Part shown: one piece after another, positions 25,840 through 33,460 of the stretch
Layout: each line of letters begins with the position of its first letter
Numbering within the stretch: position 1 is the first letter of the stretch
Source: CBDATG01 sp965200145
GTDB lineage: Bacteria > Chloroflexota > Dehalococcoidia > Lucifugimonadales > Lucifugimonadaceae
DNA: 64,000 nucleotides
Reading direction: 5' to 3'
Assembly (NCBI GenBank): GCA_965200145.1
Contig: CBDATG010000003.1
Coordinates: forward strand, 682,001 to 746,000
Translations under genes and position numbers: made by a program
Notes under the pieces: model-generated
Told to the model about the DNA's origin: nothing
Databases searched by the model: none
The model's input: the letters and a program-made list of their open reading frames with translations, nothing else

Positions 25840-26595
25840 ATGCCAGTGAACTTAAGCGGCAAGCGGATCATCGTTACGGGCGGTTCGACCGGTATCGGTC
25901 GTGCCTCGGCGGATCGTGTAGCCCAACTTGGTGCGACGGTATCGATATTCGATACGAACAACGAGGCGGGTAAGGAAGCGGTCGATCAGATCAACAACGA
26001 CGGCGGTATGGCGCGCTTCTGGAGCGTGGATGTTCGGGACGAGACGAATGTGTCCGGCAGTGTGACGGCAGCCAAGGGCTGGATGGGCGAGATAGATGTG
26101 TTGCTGCATTTCGCGGGGGTTCTGCAGGGAGCGAGCGTGCCGCTGGATGTTTTCACTGAGGAGACTTGGGACACGGTCCTTGATATCAACCTGCGCGGGA
26201 CGTTCGTGATGGCGAAGTATGTTGTGGCTGAGATGATGAAGCGGCCGTGGCAGGATCGTGGAGTGATCATTCTGGCAGCGTCTGGCGCGGGAGTGAAGGG
26301 CGGCTCTTCCTCTTACGCGTATGGTGCTAGCAAAGGCGGAGTTCACGGTTTCACGATGGTCATGCAACAGTACCTCGGCGAGCATGGCATCCGCGTGAAC
26401 GACATCGCCCCGGGTTCGGTCTCGACACCGTTGAAGATCGCGCAGATAGAGGAGTCTGCACGGATCGCAGGTCGTCCGCAAGATGCGCCGCCTGCGATTG
26501 AACAGTTGACTTCGCCTGCGGATGTGGCAGAGATCGTCGCATTCATGGCAAGCGATGAGGCCAAGCTGCTGAAGGGCACTGTCTTTACTGGCTGA
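25840..26595 (+). CDS. Short-chain dehydrogenase/reductase, short C-terminus
   Basis: 251 residues. The NAD(P) motif TGGSTGIG is near residues 13-20, the catalytic Ser is in LAASGAG, and the YAYGASKGG motif supplies Tyr and Lys. A purine-rich GGAAGGGAG precedes the ATG. The protein ends at GTVFTG, where most family members run on through a V-x-GG segment, so the last residues are missing; a recent nonsense change or simple family variation are both possible. Probably oxidises a sugar or hydroxy acid. Confidence 0.85.
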   Translation: MPVNLSGKRIIVTGGSTGIGRASADRVAQLGATVSIFDTNNEAGKEAVDQINNDGGMARFWSVDVRDETNVSGSVTAAKGWMGEIDVLLHFAGVLQGASVPLDVFTEETWDTVLDINLRGTFVMAKYVVAEMMKRPWQDRGVIILAASGAGVKGGSSSYAYGASKGGVHGFTMVMQQYLGEHGIRVNDIAPGSVSTPLKIAQIEESARIAGRPQDAPPAIEQLTSPADVAEIVAFMASDEAKLLKGTVFTG

Positions 26596-26646
26596 TATTG
26601 ACGTTCGCCGCTTGTGTTGCGTAGCGAAGGCTAATCTGGGCATCCG

Positions 26647-27537
26647 TTGTCTGGACGTTCGATCCTTGACTTGACGGCATCACCTACTCACACGTCTGTT
26701 GCCCGTGCTTTCGCGCCGGGTAACGTGTCTGGCATCTTCAAGGTTATCGCCGATCCTGATCCTGCCAAGGCGCACTCGTTGGGCTGGGGTTTCACGGTGT
26801 CGGACGGTGTTGAGGTAACGGTCTCACGGCTTGAATCTGGGGCATCGGCGGTTTACTTCAACGGCGGTCGCATCGAGTTTCCGACGGTGATAGACGCGAC
26901 GCGGCGGCTGACGGATGCACCGCTCGCGGTCGATATCCAGACTGAGTTGCCGCTGAGCAGCGGGTTTGGTCTCAGTGGTGCGTCCGCCTTCGCAGCATGT
27001 ATGGCTACCAATGCACTTATGGGCAGCGCCATGTCAAAGTTTGAGCTGGCTTCAATCGCGCATGTTGCAGAGGTTGAGAATCTGACCGGTCTCGGAGATG
27101 TTTGTGCGCAACACATGGGGGGATGCTTGGTGAAAGTTACGGAGGGCAACCCGCTTGACGCTGTCCGCATTCCGTTGGCACCGCAACCGGTTTATTGGCG
27201 TTACTTCGGGCCGATCTCGACGAAGGAAGTGCTTGAAGACGATTCAAACCATAGTCGCATCAATGCAGCAGCAGATGCCGCGCTGGAGACGATTGCGAAG
27301 CTGATGCAGGGCGACCAGCGCGGGATGTTGAATCAGCTCATGGATGTTGCCCTAGGGTTCGCCACGAGTAGCGGGTTGCTACAGGATAGGCGCGTGAAGT
27401 CTGGGATCGCACAAGCGCGTGCCGCGGGAGGTGCGGCGACGATGATCATGCTGGGCAACGCTGTCGTCAGCACCGTTCCGTTCGACGGTTGCACCGAGGC
27501 GCGGCTGGACACTCTGGCAGGCAGGTTGATCGCCTGA
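26647..27537 (+). CDS. GHMP kinase, archaeal-type pantoate kinase-like
   Basis: 296 residues with a TTG start. AFAPGNVSGIF near the N-terminus and the ATP loop PLSSGFGLSGASAFA match the COG1829 pantoate kinase family that archaea use in CoA synthesis instead of bacterial PanC. The C-terminal GHMP part (AAGGAATMIMLGNAV) is present. The assignment is from motif resemblance, not a search. It ends 46 bp before a convergent IMPase-like gene. Confidence 0.7.
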   Translation: MSGRSILDLTASPTHTSVARAFAPGNVSGIFKVIADPDPAKAHSLGWGFTVSDGVEVTVSRLESGASAVYFNGGRIEFPTVIDATRRLTDAPLAVDIQTELPLSSGFGLSGASAFAACMATNALMGSAMSKFELASIAHVAEVENLTGLGDVCAQHMGGCLVKVTEGNPLDAVRIPLAPQPVYWRYFGPISTKEVLEDDSNHSRINAAADAALETIAKLMQGDQRGMLNQLMDVALGFATSSGLLQDRRVKSGIAQARAAGGAATMIMLGNAVVSTVPFDGCTEARLDTLAGRLIA

Positions 27538-27583
27538 CGGATTGTCCCGCCAGAATGGGATCAGTGTGTTCGCAACACGGTGC

Positions 27584-28402
27584 TCACTGGCAGTTTGCGA
27601 TCGCGTCAATTAGTTCGGAGTGGACCGCGCCCCATGCGACCACGAACATTGGTACCTCATCGTTGGACGACCAATCGATGTTGCCTCCTCTGCCGTCGGT
27701 CACTTTGATGCCTAGATTCGTGGCTGCTAACGCCCCGGCGGCGATGTGCATCGGCTCGATGCGATAGAAGACTACACCCGCCATGCGTCCTAGGCAGACC
27801 TGCATTAAGGGGTATGCAGCGGATGCGAAAGAGTTGGCCTGCCCAACCTTTGACAGCCACCTCAGCTTGCCGTGCGTCGCAAGTCTTTCCCAGACATCCT
27901 TCCCATCGATCTCAACGCCGATCGTCGCGTCGGCGAGACTGTGATGTGGATTGTTTGATGTAACCGGTCTGTCGTCTTGCGTTGGCTTAGAGTCTTGCAC
28001 TGTGTCTATGGCATCACCCGAGACTGGAGTTGCGAACGACGAAGCGACCAGTGTTGGACCGATTCGTGCTGCGATGTTGATGCCCCAGTGGGTCATGCCG
28101 GTGCTGAATGGCACTGTGCCGCACAGGGGGTCAACCAGCCATTCGACTGGCGAGTCGGAGCTCAAGGTTGAGGGAGTCTCCTCGGAGATGATCTTGCCGC
28201 CTGCGTTGCACTCTCTCAAGGCGCATGCGATGGCATCATCAGAGGAGATATCTGCATCGGTAACGAGTGCTCCTGGTGACTTTTCCCACGAGGTCAGAGG
28301 TTGCCCTCGGTTTGCGAACCGTTGGAGCAACACATCCGAAGCACGTTTGCGCGCCTCGATTGCGGCGCGTAGCAGGTCGGAACTGTTCGGCAATTCGGGC
28401 AA
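27584..28402 (-). CDS. Inositol monophosphatase-fold protein with altered metal ligands
   Basis: 272 residues with the IMPase fold: VTDADISSD, the Glu pair in IISEE (74-75), and the loop that is normally DPLDGT. Here that loop reads DPLCGT (91-96), so the second Asp is Cys, and the usual WDxAAG reads MHIAAG (218-223), losing another metal-ligand Asp. Active IMPases need both. It may be a non-catalytic or repurposed member. Convergent to the pantoate-kinase-like gene. Confidence 0.8.
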   Translation of the reverse strand: MPELPNSSDLLRAAIEARKRASDVLLQRFANRGQPLTSWEKSPGALVTDADISSDDAIACALRECNAGGKIISEETPSTLSSDSPVEWLVDPLCGTVPFSTGMTHWGINIAARIGPTLVASSFATPVSGDAIDTVQDSKPTQDDRPVTSNNPHHSLADATIGVEIDGKDVWERLATHGKLRWLSKVGQANSFASAAYPLMQVCLGRMAGVVFYRIEPMHIAAGALAATNLGIKVTDGRGGNIDWSSNDEVPMFVVAWGAVHSELIDAIANCQ

Positions 28403-28539
28403 AACGGTGTTCCCGTCAAGATAGCGGTAAGTGTAACTTCGGAGTTTCTGCGCGGTTGATGGCGGTCACGGTTATCACGCTACATTACACTTTTCATAAG
28501 GCGCGGCCGCCAATAACACCGCAGCACAGGATTTTTGAC

Positions 28540-29346
28540 ATGTTCCAGACTATAGGTCATACCTTTTCGTTGATGAAGATGAGTTGGGGTGTGCTGATGC
28601 AAGATCGGGAGTTGGTGGCCTTCCCTGTCATGTCGGCTGTCGGCCTGCTACTGCTAGGGTTTGCGGGATACGCGTCGGGAATCGTGGATCAGGACACCAT
28701 GAACACTGTTGCGGGCTGGGGCACGATGTTCGGTTTCTTGGTGTTGGCGTATCTAATCACGGTGTTTTTCAATGCGGCACTGGTATCAGCAGCGTTGGAG
28801 CGTCTGCGCGGTGGCGACCCTACGATCGGTTCCGGCCTGTCGCATGCTGCCAAGCATATTCACCACATCTTCCTGTGGGCGCTTATATCTGCGACGGTGC
28901 AGACGATACTTCAGGCGTTGCGTGCGCGCGGCAACAACTTCATCACCGATCTCGTGACGCGTCTCATTGGCGGTGCGTGGGAGTTCTTCACGTTCTTCGT
29001 GGTGCCGGTTATGGTTGCTGAGGGTCACGGTCCGATCTCTGGCATCAAACGATCAGTGTCGATTGTCCGCCAGACGTGGGGTCGTCAGATCGCTGCCACG
29101 TTCGGTTTCTTCATCGTGTATCTGGTCGCGTTAATCGGTGCTGCGATACCTGCGATACTGCTTTTCATGGTGCTACCCGCGGCGGGCGTAATTGTCGGTG
29201 TTCTGCTGGTCGGGTTGGCGATCGCGGTCGTGCAGACACTTGAGGGCATCTTCAAGGCTGCATTGTACGACTACGCCACCGGTTCGGTGCCGGCGGGCTT
29301 TGATCTCAGAACGTTGGCGAATGCGTACGCGCCGAGTCCAGCTTGA
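28540..29346 (+). CDS. DUF6159-like multi-span membrane protein
   Basis: 268 residues from the ATG at 28540 (AGGA upstream); the frame extends to 28267 but that part is antisense to the IMPase. About five or six hydrophobic segments are visible, among them LLLLGFAGYASGI, FGFLVLAYLITVFF and IPAILLFMVLPAAGVIVGVLLVGL cut by short loops. The layout resembles DUF6159 integral membrane proteins, of unknown function. The remaining 137-bp upstream gap holds nothing recognisable. Confidence 0.65.
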   Translation: MFQTIGHTFSLMKMSWGVLMQDRELVAFPVMSAVGLLLLGFAGYASGIVDQDTMNTVAGWGTMFGFLVLAYLITVFFNAALVSAALERLRGGDPTIGSGLSHAAKHIHHIFLWALISATVQTILQALRARGNNFITDLVTRLIGGAWEFFTFFVVPVMVAEGHGPISGIKRSVSIVRQTWGRQIAATFGFFIVYLVALIGAAIPAILLFMVLPAAGVIVGVLLVGLAIAVVQTLEGIFKAALYDYATGSVPAGFDLRTLANAYAPSPA

Positions 29347-29495
29347 TTTACTTTGGCGTGGAGTTCATTTCGCGTTTAACGTCGCTGTGGATAGTGTCAA
29401 ACCGTGGCGAATCGAGATTCGTATCTAACGCGGACCGGGATTCGATACCGATATCGCGACCGGTTGATCAGTTACATAAGGAGGTAACAACACCG

Positions 29496-30677
29496 ATGCA
29501 AGCCGTCATTTCGTACATCGCACCGCGGAAGTCCAGCGCGTTGGCTCTGGTCGCTCTGCTCGTGGGTGCAGTGGTGCTTTCCGTTGTGTCAGCGCAGTTA
29601 GTGTTGGCGCATGAAGGGCGAGAGGTTGGAAGTTACGAGCTAGATGTTGGATTCATCAACGAACCGGCATACGAGGGGATGCTCAATGGCGTCTCGTTGA
29701 CGGTAACGCGTGCGGTGTCATCGGAGGGTTCCGGCGATGCAAACGATGCCGACGGCGAGTCGATGCACGCAGGCGGAGACGGTGACGCGTCGGCCGGCGC
29801 AGGTGATGCTGACGACGATGCGGATGGCGCGGATGCTGACGCATTGGCGTTGGAGTTCGTTGCGGATGTTGAGGCACACGGCGCACACTTCCACTCGCCC
29901 ACACTTAACCAGGGAACTACGTTCACGTTTGAGGTCACCGAGGACCTGCGCGGGCTGGACTTGCCGTACCACATCCATCCTGGAGACTTCGAGGGCCTGG
30001 TGTCCGTGAGCCCAGACGATGGTGATGGTAGCGAGTACACAGTCGACGTGACAGCGGATGGGTTGTCGCAGGAGATGGTCGATGTTGGAGTTGGCGATAC
30101 GGTCGTCTGGTCAAACAACACCAACTTTGCGGCATCGGTGATGAGTGGACCTCTGTCTTCGATGACGGGCGAGTCGGGCGGCATGATGGCGATGGCGAAA
30201 GGGGAAGCCGGCGATGCGGTTACGGGATTGGCAGAGACGCTACAGGTTGATGTGTCCCACCTGGCAACGGGTGGCTTGGTAACGCTATCGTTCAGGGAGT
30301 CTGAAACGATCCCTGGCCGTTATGAGGCAACTTTCATACCCACCGCGATTGGCGAGTATGAGTTCCGCATACACGGCGATATTGAGGGCGAGTCGGTTGA
30401 CGAGACATTCACGGCGGGTCCTGAGACGTTTGACACTGTTGAGTCGGCGGATGCGATTCAGTTCCCGAACTCGTTCCGTAGTGCGCGCCAGTTGGAGAAT
30501 GCGGTCTACGGTGCGCAGGACGAGGCGGCTGTTGCAACCGATGAGGCGCGACGCGGCAGTAACTCTGCAAACATCGCGCTTGGTCTCGCCATAGTCGCCG
30601 CGTTGGCCGGCATTGCGGGCGCAGCTCTCGGAGGTTACGCGTTCTTGGTGACTCGCACCCGTAACGAGTCAACATAG
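29496..30677 (+). CDS. Exported His/Asp-rich protein of the copper cluster
   Basis: 393 residues from the ATG at 29496, preceded by a strong AAGGAGGT. A signal segment (about 15-38) ends at VLAHEGREVG. A domain with VGFINEPAYEGMLNGV is followed by a low-complexity Asp/Ala/Gly region, then AHGAHFHS and YHIHPG histidine motifs suited to copper binding, a Met-rich MSGPLSSM/GGMMAMA stretch and a C-terminal membrane helix. Cupredoxin-like beta structure is possible. It precedes the CopC-CopD-cytochrome gene on the same strand, so a role in copper handling is inferred. Confidence 0.7.
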   Translation: MQAVISYIAPRKSSALALVALLVGAVVLSVVSAQLVLAHEGREVGSYELDVGFINEPAYEGMLNGVSLTVTRAVSSEGSGDANDADGESMHAGGDGDASAGAGDADDDADGADADALALEFVADVEAHGAHFHSPTLNQGTTFTFEVTEDLRGLDLPYHIHPGDFEGLVSVSPDDGDGSEYTVDVTADGLSQEMVDVGVGDTVVWSNNTNFAASVMSGPLSSMTGESGGMMAMAKGEAGDAVTGLAETLQVDVSHLATGGLVTLSFRESETIPGRYEATFIPTAIGEYEFRIHGDIEGESVDETFTAGPETFDTVESADAIQFPNSFRSARQLENAVYGAQDEAAVATDEARRGSNSANIALGLAIVAALAGIAGAALGGYAFLVTRTRNEST

Positions 30678-30761
30678 GATGCTGGGTGTTGCGCGGCGAA
30701 GACAACGGATTGCGTCGGTGGGCGCTGCCACCAGAATCGGCGTAGGCCGGTGGATCACGGT

Positions 30762-30956
30762 ATGCTCGCCTTCGTCCTAACAAATCTGCCACTAATGCAC
30801 GGCCGAGTCGGTTACTGGGACGAGGTCGGTACCGTAATCGGCATCTTCTCTGTCGTGGCGTTACTTGGTTTCTTGGCGTGGTCAAGCGGCAACAAACGTC
30901 GCCGCGAGCAACTGTCCCGACGGCGCAAACGAACGCGCACTGAGGAGTCAGACTGA
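30762..30956 (+). CDS. Small single-span membrane protein
   Basis: 64 residues from the ATG at 30762 (GGTGGA upstream; a GTG at 30750 is possible). One membrane helix, VGTVIGIFSVVALLGFLAW, is followed by a very basic tail (SSGNKRRREQLSRRRK). It lies between two copper-cluster genes on the same strand, so it may be part of that operon. No family recognised. Confidence 0.55.
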   Translation: MLAFVLTNLPLMHGRVGYWDEVGTVIGIFSVVALLGFLAWSSGNKRRREQLSRRRKRTRTEESD

Positions 30957-31082
30957 CCGGTCGTCGCGGACCGTTCGCCGAGCGGCTGGGATTGTAAACT
31001 TCGCGCTGGTCGTCGCAGGCGTGCTAACAGGCATTGGGCGGCGGAGACCGAGTTTGCAGAATCACAGGTTGTTGTTAATCCG

Positions 31083-33407
31083 TTGCGGCATATCTCGCCC
31101 ATCGTTATCGTAGTCGCGCTAGCCATTGCTGGTGCAGCCCTGTCGATTTGGGCGCCTGACGCGTCTGCACATGCCAACCAGCTGCGCGCCGTCCCTGCGC
31201 CGGATGATGAGCTTGATGTTGCGCCAGAGCGGGTGATCATCTGGTTCACGGAGCCTATCGAGCCGCGTTTCAGTACGATATCGGTGCTCAATTCCGCCGG
31301 CGAGGAGATGACGGCGGGGGATACTGTCTTCGATGCGACGGAGCCTCAGGCGATGTGGCGCGCCCTTGTTCCGTTGGAGCTCGGGACGTACACCGTCGTC
31401 TGGCGCAATGTGTCTACGATCGACGGGCATCGCGTCGTCGGTTCGTATCTGTTTTCTGTCGGCGAACCGCTCGGCGCCGGGACGGTTGTTGAGTCCGCTG
31501 ATCAATCGCTACTGCAATCACCTACTGACCCATTCATTCGCTGGGTTGCATACGTTGCGATCGCTGCCATCGTGGGCGGGTTGATGTTCGAGATGTTCGT
31601 CGTTTCCAACCTGTTGGCAAGTCCGGCGAGCAACACGCAGTCAAGCGGGTTTGCTCGGCGTGCAAGCGTGTTGGCAACACGTGCCATGTTAGTGCTAGGT
31701 GTCGTGCTGGTGGGCGCGCAGTTGGCGCAGCTGGTGCAACAGGGGGCGATCATTCTGGACTGGAGCTCGTTAGGGTTCGCTTCGTTCATCGGCGGATTGC
31801 CTGAGGTCGCGACCGGGAGCACGTGGGGTACGAACTGGATGCTGAAGACATTGGCGGCGGCTGTTGGCGTGTGTCTCCTGCTGGTAGCGCATGTAGTGCG
31901 TAGTCGTCAAGTTGACGACGCGAGTGAAGATTCTGATGTGGCAAGCGTACTTGCGACCGATTCGATCTTTGGTGCGCTAGCGTTGGCGGCCGGGGTTGCC
32001 TACTTGGTGTTGGTCTCGCTTGCCAGCCATTCTGCCGCGGCACCTTTGGATGTGCGCTGGATCGCCATCGCGGGTGATGCGGTTCATATCGTAGGCGCGG
32101 CGATTTGGACTGGCGGGTTGGTTTACCTGTTTGCTGTTGCGTTTTCGTTGCGCGGGGCAGGTGATCGGCGGCAGTCGCTGCGTTTCATGGGTGCGGCAGC
32201 GCGACGTTTCACGCCGTTCGCGCTTGTGTCTGCCGCCGCGCTGTTCGCATCCGGTGCCCTCTCTGCGCTGATGCAGGTTGCCATCCCTGATGCACTGGCG
32301 ACACCTTACGGATTGGTGCTGATGGCGAAGGTTGCGCTGACGGTTCCACTGGTCGGCATTGCAGGTTACAACATGGTCAAGGTTGCACGGCGGCTGGAGT
32401 CGGTTGATGTGCTGTCACGGACTGTGGCGGCAGAGGTTGGTATCGCGGTATTGGCGTTGCTCGCGGCGGGATGGTTGGCGAGCCTCGAACCTGCGCGACA
32501 GTACGCGGAGCGCAGTGGCATCGGGATCGCAGATGAGGTGGTGCGACGTGAGACTATAGATGGTGCGGATATCACGGTCAGACTGGAGCCTGGAACCGTA
32601 GGTGCGAACAGCTTGACCGTATCGATCACCGACGATTCTGGTGCGGCGTTCACGTCCGTGGAGCAGGTGCGCGCTCGGATTCGTTTTCTCGACGGGGAGT
32701 TCGGTGAGGCTTTCGAGCCGCTAACCCGCGCGGGTGATGGAATTTGGATGTCTGATGGAGTGCAGTTATCAGTTGGCGGCGCGTATCAGGTCGAGGTCAA
32801 CGTCATCAGGACTGATGCCTTCGATTCAAGTGTGGCGTTTCGGTTCTCGGCTCGCTCCACGGTCGTTGCGACTGATCAAATCCGCGCGAGTTTCAACCAA
32901 TCGTCGGCGATGCTGGGTATCGTCGTTGTAGTGATTGGGCTTGCGCTGGTGGCGACGCGGGCGGTGGGCAGTGTGAACGCTGGGGTTGTCGACCTGCGTC
33001 GGATAATCGGGAGGCCAGGTCTAGCTGGCTATACGGGCGCGCTAATGATGGTTGTAGGCGTGTTGGCGGCGGTTAACCCGTGGACCCTAGGATTAGGCGT
33101 TACAGCTGATAACCTGCGTAACCCCTGGCCGCCGACGCAGGAGTCGGTGGCATCTGGCAAGGCTCTCTATGCGGTTTCGTGTGCGTCGTGTCACGGTGAC
33201 TCGGGTCGCGGCGACGGTGCAGCCGCGGCGGCGCTGGACCCGGCGCCGTCTGATCTCGCGGTGCACGTTCCGTTGCACACAGACGCCGAGATATACGATT
33301 TCATCGCGAATGGGATCGATGGTACGGCGATGGTAGCGCGTTCGGGCGAGTTAACTTCGGACGAGATATGGCACATCATCAATTACGCCAGGACCATCGC
33401 CGAGTGA
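31083..33407 (+). CDS. CopC-CopD-cytochrome c fusion protein
   Basis: 774 residues, TTG start. A signal segment ends at DASAHANQLRA, so the mature N-terminal His fits CopC copper binding; the CopC domain (about 25-120) closes with STIDGHRVVGSYLFSV, holding the second His. A CopD-type bundle of about eight membrane spans follows (about 150-480), then a beta domain and two more spans. The C-terminus has a c-type heme site CASCH (700-704). Copper import or delivery coupled to redox is inferred. The three-part fusion is unusual. The TTG is the only reasonable start before the signal. Confidence 0.85.
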   Translation: MRHISPIVIVVALAIAGAALSIWAPDASAHANQLRAVPAPDDELDVAPERVIIWFTEPIEPRFSTISVLNSAGEEMTAGDTVFDATEPQAMWRALVPLELGTYTVVWRNVSTIDGHRVVGSYLFSVGEPLGAGTVVESADQSLLQSPTDPFIRWVAYVAIAAIVGGLMFEMFVVSNLLASPASNTQSSGFARRASVLATRAMLVLGVVLVGAQLAQLVQQGAIILDWSSLGFASFIGGLPEVATGSTWGTNWMLKTLAAAVGVCLLLVAHVVRSRQVDDASEDSDVASVLATDSIFGALALAAGVAYLVLVSLASHSAAAPLDVRWIAIAGDAVHIVGAAIWTGGLVYLFAVAFSLRGAGDRRQSLRFMGAAARRFTPFALVSAAALFASGALSALMQVAIPDALATPYGLVLMAKVALTVPLVGIAGYNMVKVARRLESVDVLSRTVAAEVGIAVLALLAAGWLASLEPARQYAERSGIGIADEVVRRETIDGADITVRLEPGTVGANSLTVSITDDSGAAFTSVEQVRARIRFLDGEFGEAFEPLTRAGDGIWMSDGVQLSVGGAYQVEVNVIRTDAFDSSVAFRFSARSTVVATDQIRASFNQSSAMLGIVVVVIGLALVATRAVGSVNAGVVDLRRIIGRPGLAGYTGALMMVVGVLAAVNPWTLGLGVTADNLRNPWPPTQESVASGKALYAVSCASCHGDSGRGDGAAAAALDPAPSDLAVHVPLHTDAEIYDFIANGIDGTAMVARSGELTSDEIWHIINYARTIAE

Positions 33408-33420
33408 TGTGATTGGACAG

Positions 33421-33452
33421 GGCATTAACAGGGATAAGCAGGATAGGCCAGG
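33421..33452. repeat. Dispersed intergenic repeat, copy 11
   Basis: GCATTAACAGGGATAAGCAG followed by GATAGGCCAGG, between the convergent CopCD gene and the methylase at 33461. Confidence 0.8.
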
Positions 33453-33460
33453 TGCGGCCG

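Noticed and set aside
28267..28539. Upstream extension of the DUF6159-like gene
   Set aside because: Lies antisense to the IMPase gene; the hydrophobic protein begins at ATG 28540 with AGGA upstream.
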